A stretch of 64,000 bases of DNA from CAVZRC01 sp963777695 (GCA_963777695.1 CAVZRC010000004.1:2976001-3040000), one strand, 5' to 3'. Counted from the stretch's first letter, positions 9,262 through 19,898 are shown. Program-made: numbers and translations. The notes: a model not told the origin generated them from the sequence alone.

Positions 9262-9822
9262 ATGGATTCTACGGTCTTCCAACCTGTCGAACCGTCGGAC
9301 ACCCTGGCGGATTCCTCGCCGGGCCGTCCCGTTCGACCCGTCACTGTGCTGCTCCTGCTCGCGATCGTCGTGCTCGGCTCGGCGCTCATCGTGCAGCAGC
9401 GCCGGGAGGCGCGATTGCGGGAGGCCCTGGCCGCCTACAAGGGCCGATCCCAGGGGCAGATCGTCCGCACCCTCGGGACGGGTTGGCTCCAGTTCGACTG
9501 GCCCGAGGGTACGACCCTTGAAGACGCGATCGAGCTGATCAAGGCCCGGTCGGCTATGTCGTTGTCCTTCCCCAAGGGTGTCCCCATCCTCGTCGATCCG
9601 GATGCCCTCCGGAGGGCCGGCAAGAGTCTGAAGTCGCCGCTCGCGGAGCTTCCGCCGAATCCCGATCCGAAGATCACGTTCCGGAAGCGGCTCCGGGCCG
9701 TCCTGGAGCCGATGGGCCTAGCCTATGAGGTGAAGGACGGGGCCATCATGATCACCACGCCGGACGCGATCGAACACCCCGACGTCGATCCGCCCGAGGA
9801 TGATGGAGGGATCGCGCCATGA
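9262..9822 (+). CDS. Membrane-anchored small protein, secretin-short-domain-like (member 1)
   Basis: 186 residues. A Pro/Ser-rich head is followed by one transmembrane segment (VTVLLLLAIVVLGSALIV, about residues 26-43), a basic stop-transfer, and an exported domain with WPEGTTLEDAIELIKARS and a C-terminal motif LRAVLEPMGLAYEVKDGAIM. That last pattern (two helices, then a Gly-Leu-x-Tyr strand and a beta hairpin) recalls the short STN/secretin N-terminal fold repeated in planctomycete proteins. The function is unknown. ATG 9262 directly precedes MDSTVFQPVE. The stop overlaps the next start by four bases (ATGA), so the pair is co-translated. Confidence 0.65.
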   Translation: MDSTVFQPVEPSDTLADSSPGRPVRPVTVLLLLAIVVLGSALIVQQRREARLREALAAYKGRSQGQIVRTLGTGWLQFDWPEGTTLEDAIELIKARSAMSLSFPKGVPILVDPDALRRAGKSLKSPLAELPPNPDPKITFRKRLRAVLEPMGLAYEVKDGAIMITTPDAIEHPDVDPPEDDGGIAP

Positions 9823-10409
9823 CCGCTTCGAGTGCTCCCATACCGGCGGCTCAGTCCGGGGCCTCGCCCGAGAGTCCTCGGCGGAGTCCGTTCGTCCGGC
9901 GTATCCGGCTGAGCACCCTGCTGCTCTTGATCGCGGTCGTGGCGCTCCTGATCGGGCTCTATGCGGGGATGCGCCGGGAGGCCAGGCTCCAGGACACCCT
10001 CGCACTCTACAGGAACACGAAGCAGGAGGGCATTTGCGAAGCCCTCCCGGAGACGATCGCCTTGAACTATCCCGAGGACGCCCATCTCGACGTCGTACTC
10101 AAAGAGATCAAGAAGCAAACCACCAAGAATCCCAGGCTCCCGAAGTTGCCGGGGGGAATCCCGATCTATGTCGATCCCATCGGCCTGCAGGATGCCGAGG
10201 TATCCATGAACTCCCGGGTCAGGAGGCCCTCATCGGCGGATAAGCTCACCCTGGGTGAGCATCTCCGCCGTATCCTCGAACCGATGGGCCTGGTGTATAC
10301 GACCAAGGACGGATTCCTCATGATCACCTCGAAGGATTCGGTCGATGAACCGGTCGGAGGCGACACGGAAGATTTGTATCTCCGGTATCGAGACGTGCTC
10401 AAGCAATAG
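9819..10409 (+). CDS. Membrane-anchored small protein, secretin-short-domain-like (member 2)
   Basis: 196 residues and a paralogue of the preceding gene: a short cytoplasmic head, a transmembrane segment STLLLLIAVVALLIGLYAGM, MRREARLQDTLALYR, then a domain with AHLDVVLKEIKKQT, GGIPIYVDPIGLQ and a closing LRRILEPMGLVYTTKDGFLM. The start overlaps the stop of member 1 by four bases. Two diverged copies in a translationally coupled pair suggest a hetero-complex at the inner membrane. That is inference. Confidence 0.65.
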   Translation: MTASSAPIPAAQSGASPESPRRSPFVRRIRLSTLLLLIAVVALLIGLYAGMRREARLQDTLALYRNTKQEGICEALPETIALNYPEDAHLDVVLKEIKKQTTKNPRLPKLPGGIPIYVDPIGLQDAEVSMNSRVRRPSSADKLTLGEHLRRILEPMGLVYTTKDGFLMITSKDSVDEPVGGDTEDLYLRYRDVLKQ

Positions 10410-10492
10410 TAAATTTCAAATTGCGGATTGCGGATGGGACTAATCCGCAGTCCAGGCGCAGGCGACAAGGATCCCGACAATCGTCGTCGATC

Positions 10493-11584
10493 CTACTCCG
10501 CGATGACGACCCGTCCCGGCCGGCCTTCGGCCTCGGGTGCCTCGATGGTGATCGATCGGTCGAGGAAGGCGGCGATCGTGTCGACGTTGGTGCGGAGGTG
10601 CTCGGTGACCTCGCTGACGGTGAATTCGCTCCGCCCAGGGGCGAAGGCCAGCGGTAGGAGGACCTGGTCGGCCGAGTGGGGATCGACGGCGGCGCCGGGG
10701 ACGGCCTCGAAGGCGAGCAACTGATCGACGGCCTCGTCGGCGACGGCCTCCGACGGCTTGCCGCGCTCGCCCAGGCCGACGAACGTGGCGGGGATGGTGG
10801 TGCCGTCGTACTCGGCGGTCAGGCTCAGCGCGGCCCCCTGCCCCGGGCTGGACCACTGGACCAACTCGATCTCGATGTCGACTCCGTCGGCGAGGCCGTG
10901 GGCTTCGAGGCGATCGACGGCCCGATCGCGCATCCGACGGGCGATGTCGTCGCGGAGATTGGCGACGCCGGCGATCCCGCGAACGCGTCGGAGCGGGCCG
11001 CGATCGGTCTGCACCCAGGCCCGGGGCGTCGCCGGCTCGATCCAGGCCTCGAGCTGTCCGCCGCCGCGGGGATAGAAGCCGGCGGCGGGCATCGTCAGGG
11101 CCATCGGCATGCCGAACGCCGCGAGGTAGCCGCGCCAGGTAGATTCCAGGAACAGATAGGCCGGCGCCTTGGGATTGAACGTCCCCCCGGCGAGCACGAC
11201 CCGCACCGGGCCCGAGGCGCGCAAGGCCAGCGGCAAGTGCAGGGTCTGGAGTACCAGCCCGGTCGACCCGGCCGTGCCGATGTCGATGGTCAGGTCGCGC
11301 GACTCGTACGGGGCGGGGCGGAAGGTCAGCTCGCGAGAGCCGACCGACGCGCCGATCACGTGGGCGTGCCCCAACTCGGCGGCCGCGTCCACCGCCGTCC
11401 TGTGCTGGGGACGCAGCCCCGGCTTGTCCCGATTCGCCCGGATCTTCGACATCCGGAACGGCCGGCCGGTCAACAGCGCGAGCGTCAGCGCCGTCCGGAG
11501 GATCTGGCCGCCCCCCTCACCTCGGGAGCCGTCCAGCCGGACCGGTTTCGGTTCGCCTTGCGGATCGTTGGTCTCGGCGGCCAT
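10493..11584 (-). CDS. rtcA: RNA 3'-terminal phosphate cyclase
   Basis: 363 residues, intact. RtcA converts RNA 3'-phosphate to a 2',3'-cyclic phosphate using ATP through an enzyme-His-AMP intermediate. Landmarks are the N-terminal LDGSRGEGGGQILRTAL, KIRANRDKPGLRPQH, the Gly-rich FYPRGGGQLEAWI, and the C-terminal VDPHSADQVLLPLAFA with the His of the adenylation site. I start it at ATG 11584 (behind CGGAGC), which gives the usual family length; longer upstream starts add an unrelated Arg-rich head. No rtcB or rtcR neighbour is visible. Confidence 0.9.
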   Translation of the reverse strand: MAAETNDPQGEPKPVRLDGSRGEGGGQILRTALTLALLTGRPFRMSKIRANRDKPGLRPQHRTAVDAAAELGHAHVIGASVGSRELTFRPAPYESRDLTIDIGTAGSTGLVLQTLHLPLALRASGPVRVVLAGGTFNPKAPAYLFLESTWRGYLAAFGMPMALTMPAAGFYPRGGGQLEAWIEPATPRAWVQTDRGPLRRVRGIAGVANLRDDIARRMRDRAVDRLEAHGLADGVDIEIELVQWSSPGQGAALSLTAEYDGTTIPATFVGLGERGKPSEAVADEAVDQLLAFEAVPGAAVDPHSADQVLLPLAFAPGRSEFTVSEVTEHLRTNVDTIAAFLDRSITIEAPEAEGRPGRVVIAE

Positions 11585-11907
11585 CACGCGAAGCTCCGCT
11601 CGCCCGGTCGCTTTCGCCCAGGGCCGGATGCCCCGGTGCGGCGTCGCGGTCGAATCGGGGCCGTGGGCACCATGGGCCCTCCACCGACGCGACTCGACCG
11701 CCGCCAGTGGCGGCGATTTCCACTCTACCCGCTCCGGGCCGGAGTAACCATCCATGGACATTGCTCCTTCTCTTGGTCTCTGATCCCTGGTCCTTAGATG
11801 TCCGGATTCCGGCCTGGACTTCCTGTCCATGGCGGGCTGGCGACGGACCTTCGCCGACAATTCACGCCTCGTGCAATCGGGGGTGGCGAGCGGTCGATGG
11901 CCGAGGA
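11585..11907. other. Intergenic, no supported gene
   Basis: About 320 bases between rtcA and the lipoprotein gene ending at 11908, presumably the rtcA promoter. Nothing else is seen. Confidence 0.4.
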
Positions 11908-13028
11908 TCAAGGATGATCCGACGGCAAGGGTGGTGGCGCCTGAGTCTCGGGCGGGGGCGCCGAGCTGGGCGTCGAGATATCGGGCGATGGGGGATTGGC
12001 CGCGGGCTTGGCGGGGGGCCTGGCGGGTTTCGTGGTGGTCGCGGCGGGGCCGGGATTCGCGATCGGGGCGGGTTTCGGAGTCTTGTCCGGGACCGAGGGC
12101 TCCTCCGCGGGCGGACCCAACAGCCTCTGGAACAGCTTGGGTCGGTCGCCGCCGGCCTTGGCCCGGTCGTCCAGGACGCCGGTGAGGTTGCGAGACGCCC
12201 AGATCAGGATCAGCTTCTGGTGGCGCTGGTCGGTGTCGGTCGGCGACTCGCTGAAGAGGAAGCTGCCGAGGTTGTGCTGGGTCTCGGGACGGCAGCCGAT
12301 GATGGCGACCTGGCCGGGCTCGAGCATGAGGTCAACGCTCAGCTCGTGGATCGCTTCTTCCTGCTGGCCGTCGCGGATGCCCAGCTCCTGGGGGGCGAAG
12401 CCGCCGACGTTGGGCATCGCCTGGAACGTGCGCTGGAGCGGTCCATGGTGGATCTCGGGCGTCAGCCGGATCGAGACCCCATGGGCGCCCTGGTGCTGGG
12501 GGGTCAGCCGGAAGAAGCCGCTGGCGGTCTTGTAGTCCTTGCCCGAGACCCGGTCGTCGCGGTTCACCAGCAGGCTGACCTGCTCGACGGCCTCGCTGAT
12601 GCTGATCAACTGCTGCTGGCCGCTCTCGACCAGCAGGTTCGCCGGGACCACCTTCGGATTCTGCGGGCCGCCGTCATCGAGGATCGACTCGAGCTCCTGG
12701 GGCAGGTCGCCGATGATCCGGCCGATTCGCAGGCCATTGGCCTCGAGCGCATGCCGCTCCTTCGGCGCGATGACCTGCTCGTCGGCGGCACGCCAGACGA
12801 CATCATTAATCGCCGGGTCGTTGAACGGCCGATTGAGGATCACGACCTTGACCAGGCACCGCTTGGGCTCGATGATCTGGCCGCCGCCATGGCCGCCGAT
12901 CCGGTTGAAGACCCCCTGCGGCCTCTCCCCGGGTTTATCCAGGCGCAGCCCGCGACGATCAGCAGGCCGCCCGCGGTCATCCCCGCCAGGATCGAGACCC
13001 ATACCGGCATCCGGCTCGTGGAACGCAT
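11908..13028 (-). CDS. Putative lipoprotein, Pro-rich C-terminus, frameshifted
   Basis: After repair about 373 residues. The start at 13028 sits behind GGAAAGGA and yields a lipoprotein signal: basic head, VWVSILAGMTAGGLLI, then lipobox VAGC. The next residues lie in another frame; the break is in the C4 run 12927-12930, where one missing base joins WINPG to ERPQGVFNRIG. The mature domain has GQIIEPKRCLVKVVILNRPF, FGVSIRLT-like strands, and LMLEPGQVAIIGCRPE, and ends in a Pro/Ala-rich tail of about 60 residues. I do not recognise the family; an envelope role is inferred from the signal. Confidence 0.6.
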
Positions 13029-13362
13029 CGGGCGGAATCCTTTCCGCATGACTTCGGGACAAAAGGCACGGTCCAGCCGACCGATCACTGCGGGTCGGGC
13101 CCGATCGTTTCGGAAGAATCCCTCGTGGGGGTCGAGACGGGCGGGACGGGACCGGACCGGATCAGTGCCGTTCCAGCGGCGAGGCGGGGTCACGACCCCC
13201 GGCATCGCATGGAACGGAACTCCGGAGGGAGTCTAGGGCCATTCGGCCCGCCCGTCAACCTCAAGCCACTTGGTCATTGGTCATGTGGTCATCGGGTGAG
13301 GAGGCCGGAGTGTCCCTCGGAGATCCAAGGTAGGCCGTCGGCTTCGGCCCTTCGCCGTTCCA
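13029..13362. other. Intergenic, no supported gene
   Basis: About 330 bases between the lipoprotein start and the PEP-CTERM gene end. No hairpin terminator or coding potential was found. Confidence 0.4.
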
Positions 13363-14148
13363 TCAGGCCTGGAGGCGCCGGCGGCGGGAGGCGCAGCCGA
13401 GCATGGTCAGGGTCCCGATGGCGCCCATCACCAGGCTTGACGGCTCCGGGATCGACGTCATGACGATCCCGCTAACGCCCATCGAGAAGTCGGCGTTGCC
13501 GGTGTAGGGGCTGATGACGTAATCCGAGGCGGGCTCGAAATCATAGCCTCCCTGGCCCGGGCCGCTATAGAACGATCCGGCGACGTAAGAATTCCCGTCA
13601 TTACCCGGGGGCATCCCGACGGCATCAGCCCCGCTGGTGGTCATGATGTACGAATAGCCTCCCCCCGTCTCGACCGGGGTGACGGCGAGATAGTAAGTGC
13701 CCGGTCCGAGGCTGACGCTCAGGTTCGACACGCTCACGCTGTACTTCTGATAATCGCCCGGGAGGACGCCGCCAATCTGCGACTGTGTGGCGGGTGCGTC
13801 GGTGCCCCCGGCGATCATCGTACCGCCGTCGCCCGGCGAGACGCCCGAGAGGATCTGCCAGCCGGCGGACGTGACATCCATCGTGTTCATCATGTTGTTC
13901 GAATAGACCGTGTCGATGGTCCAGGTTTGGCCTGCGGGTACGATGAAATTGTCATAGACGTACCCCACGCTATTCGGCAGCATGCTCGAGGAAGCGTCCG
14001 CGTTGTAAAGTGCCGAATTCCCGTCGAAATCGCCATTGTACCAGAGCATCTGGTCGGCTCGCGTCGCGCCGACGCTCGCCCACAAGCAAAAGACTGCCAC
14101 GCCCAGCCCGAGCCGTTTGCCACCGAACGTCGTGGAGACCTTGCTCAT
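13363..14148 (-). CDS. PEP-CTERM sorting domain protein
   Basis: 261 residues. The signal peptide (KRLGLGVAVFCLWASVGATRA) is followed by an extracellular beta-rich domain beginning DQMLWYNGDFDGNSALY. The C-terminus is a textbook PEP-CTERM tag: IPEPSSLVMGAIGTLTMLG, then CASRRRR. Such tags are recognised by exosortase and usually accompany exopolysaccharide or biofilm functions. The domain (jelly-roll-like, Gly/Tyr/Ser-rich) is common in planctomycetes and has no known activity. The gene is alone, with AAAGG about 11 bases before the ATG. Intact. Confidence 0.85.
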   Translation of the reverse strand: MSKVSTTFGGKRLGLGVAVFCLWASVGATRADQMLWYNGDFDGNSALYNADASSSMLPNSVGYVYDNFIVPAGQTWTIDTVYSNNMMNTMDVTSAGWQILSGVSPGDGGTMIAGGTDAPATQSQIGGVLPGDYQKYSVSVSNLSVSLGPGTYYLAVTPVETGGGYSYIMTTSGADAVGMPPGNDGNSYVAGSFYSGPGQGGYDFEPASDYVISPYTGNADFSMGVSGIVMTSIPEPSSLVMGAIGTLTMLGCASRRRRLQA

Positions 14149-14843
14149 CGTTCAGATACCTTTCGTGTAAGTCATGGAATGCCATCGGATCACATGGAGG
14201 GGCGAGTTTTCTGGACATATGCCCTAAAGAATTCGCCAAGGCGCCCGATCGATCGGTCGAACATCGCGGAGAAGCCTGGATGGCCGCCTGTGCCTAAGCC
14301 TTTTTCGGGCAATTGCTTAGAGCCTTCGGCGACTTGAGTTGTGGATGCAACGCTCGGCGTCAATCTACTGATAGATTGGGCAGGCCACTTTCCGTACAAC
14401 CAACTTTTCGTACAAATCGCTCGAAATTATTCGAGTTCACGGGATCCGCCGCCGGATCCGCGATACTCGACCGACTTCCCTCACGACTCTAACCGACTTT
14501 CTGCGTCCGAAATAGATGTTTGGGAATCATCGTTCATTAAAATAAACGTGTTAGATCGACGAGGAATGCGCCCTGATCGGGCGTGATCGAGCGTTGTTGA
14601 GCGTCGCGGTGGTAATTTAAGGCGGTTCGCTGCTGCGACTGCTCTTGATAGGACCGAGTGGCACAGGAACTCAAGTTTTCCATGCGACGATCGAAGGCGA
14701 ACCGGCGTGCGAGAAGTGGTTGGTCGCAGGTCGCCCCCGGGCGTCACAGTCGCGAGCGGGCCGGTGACATCGGCAGGCTCCCGTACGACGTCGATTCCCA
14801 TCGGGATCGTCGCCGGGCTCACGACCGGGGCGCCGGTCGAGCC
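14149..14843. other. Intergenic, AT-richer in the middle
   Basis: About 700 bases upstream of the PEP-CTERM gene and downstream of the hybrid kinase. The part 14340-14560 is more AT-rich than the background and could hold the PEP-CTERM promoter. No gene or terminator hairpin was recognised. Confidence 0.4.
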
Positions 14844-17291
14844 TCAACGCGCCTCGTGGGTGCGGGCGATCGGGAATTCCCCGGAGGCGTTCGCGTCGGT
14901 CCTGGGGCGGAACGCTTCGATGTCGTCGACTCGCTCGGCGAGCGGGCCGGTGGCGCGGCGGATGGCGGCGTCGAGACGGTTGAGGTCGATCGGCTTGGTG
15001 AGGTGGTCGAGGAAGCCGGCCTCGCGGCTGAGCTGCAAGTCTTCCTCGGTGCCGAAGCCGCTCATGGCGATGCCCAGCCAGCCCCCCCGGCCGCCCAGCT
15101 CGCGCATCAGTTGGAGCCCGTTGCCGTCGGGCAACTCGACGTCGGACAGCAGCAGATCGAAGCGGGCCTCGGCGCCGTTGGCCGCGGCGCGCGCCGCGGC
15201 GATGCAGTCGGCGGTCACGACCTCGTGGCCGCGCTTGCGGAGCACGGTGGCGAGGAATCGCAGGGTATCCGCATTGTCCTCGACGAGGAGGATGCGCAAG
15301 GCCCGTCCGCGCAATGGCGCCGGGGCGCGGCCGGCGATGCGGCGGCGGCCCGGGCAATGGACGCGGGGGCGGGGACCGTCGTCAACTCCAGCCTGAAGGT
15401 CGATCCGAGCCCCCGACCGCCGCTGGTCGCCGTCAGCCGGCCCCCCATCATCTCGGCGAGCGATCGGCTGATGGCCAGGCCGAGCCCCAGCCCGCCGGCG
15501 CGGCCGCGCAGGTCGTCATGGCCCTGCTCGAACGCGTCGAAGATCCGCGGCAAGAGCCGGGGGTCGATGCCGATCCCGGTGTCCTCGAACTCGATGACCA
15601 GGCGTTGAGGCGGCCCATCGACGGGGGCCGCCCCGGGCGCCGACGCACCCGGACGATTGCCCGTGCGGATGGTGATCCGGCCGTCGGCCGGCGTGAACTT
15701 GACGGCGTTGTGCACGAGGTTCCAGGCGACCTGCATGATCCGGGCGTGGTCGGCCATCACGTGGTAGTGCCGGGCCTTCAGGTCCGTCGCGACGCTCAGG
15801 CCGGCGACGAGCACCTCGTCGCGGCAGATCTCCACCGCCCTGCGGATGATGTGGTGGATGTCAACGACCTCCAGCTCGAGCCGGAGCCGGCCGCGGACGA
15901 TCCGCGACAGGTCGAGCAGGTCGTCGATCAGCCGCGACTCCAGCTCGACGTTCCGGCGGATCATCTCCAGCTCCGGCAACAGTGCCGGGTCGACCTTCGC
16001 CTCGAGCATCGCCGCGACGGCGATCAGAACGGGGTTGAGCGGGTTGCGGAGCTCGTGGCTGAGCACGGCGAGGAATCGGTCCTTGGACTGCGACGCGGCC
16101 TCGGCCTGCTCCTTCGCCACGCGCAGGGCATCCTCGGTCCGCTTCCGCTCGGTCACGTCCTCGATGATGAACGAGCACAGGCTTTCTTCCGAGCCGGGGA
16201 CCTCCATCGCCGAGAGCGTGACCGCGACCCATTCCGGGCAGGTCGGCCAGAGGTTCCGGCACTCGTACCGGACCGGATGGCCGGTCGCCCGACACTGGCG
16301 GAACCGGTCGATCCAGATCGCCAGCCGTTCCGCCGGCGCCCCGAGCTGCCTCGCCGTCATCCCTTTCCGCGCGCGGTCCGAGCCCGAAGAACCGATCGGT
16401 CAGCGCATTGGCCGAGATCAACCGGGCGTCGTCGCCGATCAGCTCGATGACGCCCATGGCCATGGCCGAGGATTCGTAGAAGCTGCGGAGCAGCGACTCC
16501 TTCTCGCGGAGGGCGCGCTCGGCGCGCTTCAGCGGCGTGACGTCGGTGACCATCAGGAGCAGGCCGCCGGAACTTCCCGGCGCCTCGCGATGTCGGCCGA
16601 CCGCGACGTCGCCGGCACCGGGGATCTCGTCCGGCTCGATCGGCCGCGCCGTCGCGATCGCGTCCCGGATCTCGCGGCCGTCGTCCGCCCCGCCGCCTCG
16701 CAGTCGGATCTCGTGCCAGGCCGGCGGACCCTCGGTCGCGCCGAGCCAGCTCCGGGGGTCGTCGCGGGGATCGGCGAGGAAATCGGTCATCGGCCGGCCG
16801 ACGAGCGAGTCCGGGGATACCCCGAGGATCTCCCCCATCCGCGGGTTGGCATAGGCGGTCGTCCCGTCCCGGCCGATCGCCCAGATCCCCTCCCCCGTGG
16901 TCTCGACCAGGCGCTGATACCGGCGCTCGCTCTGCAAATAGTCCCGCTCCCTCTGCAACGCCCGGCGGCGCTGGGCGTGCATCCCCGCAAACAGCAGGGT
17001 GATCAACAGCCCCAGCGGCCCGAACCGCCATAGCCGTACCGACAGGCTCGTCAGATTGCCCGGCATGTCGTCTGCCACGACGATCGCGACCAGCCCCAGC
17101 GCGGTCGCGAGCAGGCCCGGGCTCAGCCCACCCAGCCAGGCCGCGCACGTCACGACCCCGACGAGCATCAACCGCATCGGCGGCGAAGTGCCGATCAGCG
17201 GGACCAGCCACCAGTGGGACGACCCCGCGAGTAGGACCCCCACCGCGGCGATGGCATAGCTCCATACGAGCTGGCGGCTGGTCGCCGACAT
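14844..17291 (-). CDS. Hybrid sensor histidine kinase (membrane sensor, PAS, HisKA, HATPase, REC), frameshifted twice
   Basis: After repair about 816 residues. N-terminal membrane block of about four helices (SATSRQLVWSYAIAAVGVLL to about residue 105, DUF4118-like), a PAS domain (RLVETTGEGIWAIGRDG), a second PAS, HisKA with the phospho-acceptor His in LAVLSHELRNPLNPV, a HATPase domain (WNLVHNAVKFTPADGRI, DTGIGIDPRLLPRIFDAF, GLGLAISRSL) and a C-terminal receiver (RILLVEDNADTLRF, LLLSDVELPDGNG). Two frame breaks split it: a CGCGCGCG tract at 16368-16375 between the PAS domains, and a G4 run at 15322-15325 just before the receiver. Both repair with the window's usual indel type. No dedicated response regulator is adjacent, so signalling probably passes by phosphorelay to an unlinked protein. 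Confidence 0.85.
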
Positions 17292-17759
17292 GATCGCCCC
17301 TCCGCCGCGCGCCGACTGGCGTCGCGTGACCGTGATACCCCCTATTCCCCGGCTCCACGCCTTCGCCCGTTCAACCCGTCACGCGACTCGCCCATCCACC
17401 GATCGGAGGCCACATGATTCTACCAACGGCCCCGCGGGGCTCCAAGCCTCGGGATCGCGAAGCGGCGACCGGCCGACCGCGCCGTTAATTATGATTTCAT
17501 GGAAAGCCGGCTCCCGGCATGATCCGGGGGACGACGAGGGTCGCTTCCGTCCCTGAATGATACGCCGGAAGCCGGCGATCGGACAGGGAGCCGGCTCGCC
17601 GTGGAAACCGCGACGATCCGCGTTGAATTTGATCCGGTCGATTGGTTCAATATGTTGATAGGAGCGAGTCGGAGGCGATCCCGCGTCGTTCGGGCCGTCG
17701 CGGGGTGCGCGGCGTGTGCGACACGACCGACATGACGATCCGAGTCGGAGGTGGGAATC
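17292..17759. other. Divergent promoter region
   Basis: About 470 bases between the hybrid kinase start and the plus-strand exported-protein start. No coding potential was found. GGAGG close to 17748 is the ribosome-binding site of the next gene. Confidence 0.4.
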
Positions 17760-19286
17760 ATGAACGTGCGGACCTTCGAAACGACTCGCCGACGGGCTCT
17801 GACCCCGGGTATCGCGATGATCGCCGTCGCCGCCCTCGTGGTCGCCGACGGTCAAGACACGGCCCGCGCCCAGGGCGGTAGGGCGATCAGCCAGGGTCGG
17901 GGGCAAGGGATGGGACCTTCGAACTCCCTCAATCCTTACGCCGTGCCGCAATCTTCGGGGCGATACTCGCCCTATCCCGTCAAGGACCCGACCGCCGCCG
18001 AGCGCACCCTGATCGCGGCCCGGGTCTACCGGACCGTCCTGGACGATTGGGCTCGCGTTGGGATGATTCCGCCTCGACCGGGCGGCGACCGGCCCGACGA
18101 GGATGTCTCCGTCCGCCTCGACCTCGCGGAGCGGACGGGGCGATGGTCGCTCCGATGGCAGGAGGCCCAGGACAATGCGGCGAAGACGCTCGCCGGCCGC
18201 TACGAGGCCCTGTCCGATCATCTCGACCGGATCAGCGCGCTGGAGCAAGGCCGGCCCTCGCGCGTCGCCGGCAATGCGGCCGTCGTCCCGGCCGGACGAT
18301 CCGGCGAGCCGAAGGCGCCCGGCCTGGTCGCCGAGATCGCCCGCTTCTTCCGGCCGGTGGACGGGCGCGGCATCGATCGGATCCTCCCGCAACTCGTCGA
18401 GAACGAGCGACCGCTCAAGTCTCGGGGGCCGGCCGTCACCCCCGCCGATCGGGCCGAGATCGCGGGCCGGGTCTACCGGGTGATCCTGGACGAAGCGGCC
18501 GCCCGTTACCGGTCATCCTCGCGAGAGGGCGCGGCGCGTCCGGCCGACGGCGCGATCTTCGATGCCCAACTGGCCGAGCGGTTGGGCGACTGGTCGGAGC
18601 TCTGGAGGCAGGCCGAGGGCGACGCCGGCATGACTGCGGACGTTCGATCGGGGCCGGCTCGCGTCGCGCTCTCCGGGTCACAGCCCGTGGGCCTGGCCGC
18701 GCGTCGGGCCGCCGCCAAATCGCACGCCGAGCGGATGACCGCACTGGAGAGCGGCCGTTTCTTCCAGGAGGCCGTCCGACAGCCGGGCGGCCCGGCGGTC
18801 GAGGCGATCGACATGAGCCGGTTCCGCGAGTTCGCCGAGACCGCCCGCTTCTTCCGGATCGAGGCCGAGAGCAAGCTGGCGGAGTCCGCGAAGCCCAAGG
18901 TCACGGATGTGACGGCCACCGGCCGGGCCGCGGCCGCGGCACGAATCTACCAGGCCCTCCTCGACGGCGCCGCGCGCCGGAACCGTGAGGCCGGTGCGCC
19001 CGCCGATGTCCGCCTCGCCTTCGATCCTCGCCTCGCGGAGCGGCTCGCATCCTGGTCGATCCGATGGGCGCGTGCCCAGGGCGGCGAGGGCCGTAGCTCC
19101 CAGTTCGCCGCAATCCGGTCGCACATCGAGCGGATGTCAACGCTTGAGGACGGCCGCGCGCTGAACGACACGACGGCGCGCGTCGGCGGGCCCGTCGCGA
19201 CGACGATGCCCCGCGAATTCGCCGAGATCGCTCGGTTCTTCCGGCTGGAAGCCCTGTTCGAGCTCGAGATCCTCAAGGCTCGGTGA
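17760..19286 (+). CDS. Exported protein with three divergent helical repeats ending in FAEIARFFR
   Basis: 508 residues. ATG 17760 follows GGAGGTGGG. The signal peptide is ALTPGIAMIAVAALVVA with a likely cut after the AQ/RAQ region. The mature protein consists of three copies of a roughly 130-residue module: an opening ARVYRTVLDDWAR-type helix, a Pro-Asp linker, LAERxxxWSxRW, a helix ending in SHxERMxxLExGR, and a closing EIARFFR. The third copy reads ARIYQALLDGAARR to FAEIARFFRLEALFELE. No catalytic residues stand out. I do not know the family; it looks like a periplasmic scaffold or binding protein. Confidence 0.7.
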   Translation: MNVRTFETTRRRALTPGIAMIAVAALVVADGQDTARAQGGRAISQGRGQGMGPSNSLNPYAVPQSSGRYSPYPVKDPTAAERTLIAARVYRTVLDDWARVGMIPPRPGGDRPDEDVSVRLDLAERTGRWSLRWQEAQDNAAKTLAGRYEALSDHLDRISALEQGRPSRVAGNAAVVPAGRSGEPKAPGLVAEIARFFRPVDGRGIDRILPQLVENERPLKSRGPAVTPADRAEIAGRVYRVILDEAAARYRSSSREGAARPADGAIFDAQLAERLGDWSELWRQAEGDAGMTADVRSGPARVALSGSQPVGLAARRAAAKSHAERMTALESGRFFQEAVRQPGGPAVEAIDMSRFREFAETARFFRIEAESKLAESAKPKVTDVTATGRAAAAARIYQALLDGAARRNREAGAPADVRLAFDPRLAERLASWSIRWARAQGGEGRSSQFAAIRSHIERMSTLEDGRALNDTTARVGGPVATTMPREFAEIARFFRLEALFELEILKAR

Positions 19287-19464
19287 GGCCCTGATGCCCG
19301 ACCCTGCGAGACTCAGAGGAACGATCCGGGAGGCGATACCCATGGCAAGTTCCCTGATCGCTCGACATTGGCCGATACGCTGGCGGGAGCTACAATGAAA
19401 TACGGCAAAGTGAGCGAATCAAGAGGAACTCGCTCCCGACGGCCGAATCCCGGCGAGTGAAGGC

Positions 19465-19896
19465 ATGCCGCTAATCTATCAGTCGATGCAGAGGGATGGA
19501 GATCGACCGCGGATTGACCGCTCGGCGACGGCCCTCGGGGTCAGGATTCGAGTCGAAGGGGAGAACAAGCCCGAAGACATCCCCGTGGATATTTTAGGTC
19601 GAGTCTTTCCGGCGACCGGGGGAATGTCTGTGGTTCCCTCCTGGAGGTCGCTTCCCGCTCATCGGTTACCCGCCCGGTTGAAGCATCTTTGTCCCAAGGC
19701 CAGAGGGCGGGATGACTTCTCTTGTTGGAAGATGGGGGAGGGAGACTTCAAGGACGGACCGCTGGCCTCCGGGCTCAACTTCAGGAGAGATACCGCGACC
19801 CACGGCCTGGTGGAACCTGCCCAAGTCGTTCCCCTGGAAATCTACGAAGCGGATTTGGCGGAGACGCGAGATCAGTGGACCATCGACGAGGTTTGA
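19465..19896 (+). CDS. Orphan 143-aa protein, possible effector-type domain
   Basis: I do not recognise this with certainty. The compact 143-residue protein has a conserved-looking Gly-rich turn FPATGGMSVVPSWRSLPAHR, a Trp-containing centre (FSCWKMGEGDF) and a terminal block THGLVEPAQVVPLEIYEADL. The order (TGG-S turn, central loop, final 'H-x-x-x-x-P' segment) weakly recalls Tse2-type toxins, but I cannot prove homology. The start ATG follows GTGAAGG. It ends only two bases before the TPR gene, so the two are co-translated. If the resemblance is real this would be a toxin-immunity or effector-chaperone pair; otherwise a housekeeping orphan. Confidence 0.6.
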   Translation: MPLIYQSMQRDGDRPRIDRSATALGVRIRVEGENKPEDIPVDILGRVFPATGGMSVVPSWRSLPAHRLPARLKHLCPKARGRDDFSCWKMGEGDFKDGPLASGLNFRRDTATHGLVEPAQVVPLEIYEADLAETRDQWTIDEV

Positions 19897-19898
19897 CC

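Noticed and set aside
8554..9282. 242-codon minus-strand frame over rbfA
   Set aside because: It is the antisense of a clear RbfA domain.
10676..11797. Long plus-strand frame antisense to rtcA
   Set aside because: The minus strand has all RtcA motifs; the plus frame is a Gly/Arg-rich shadow.
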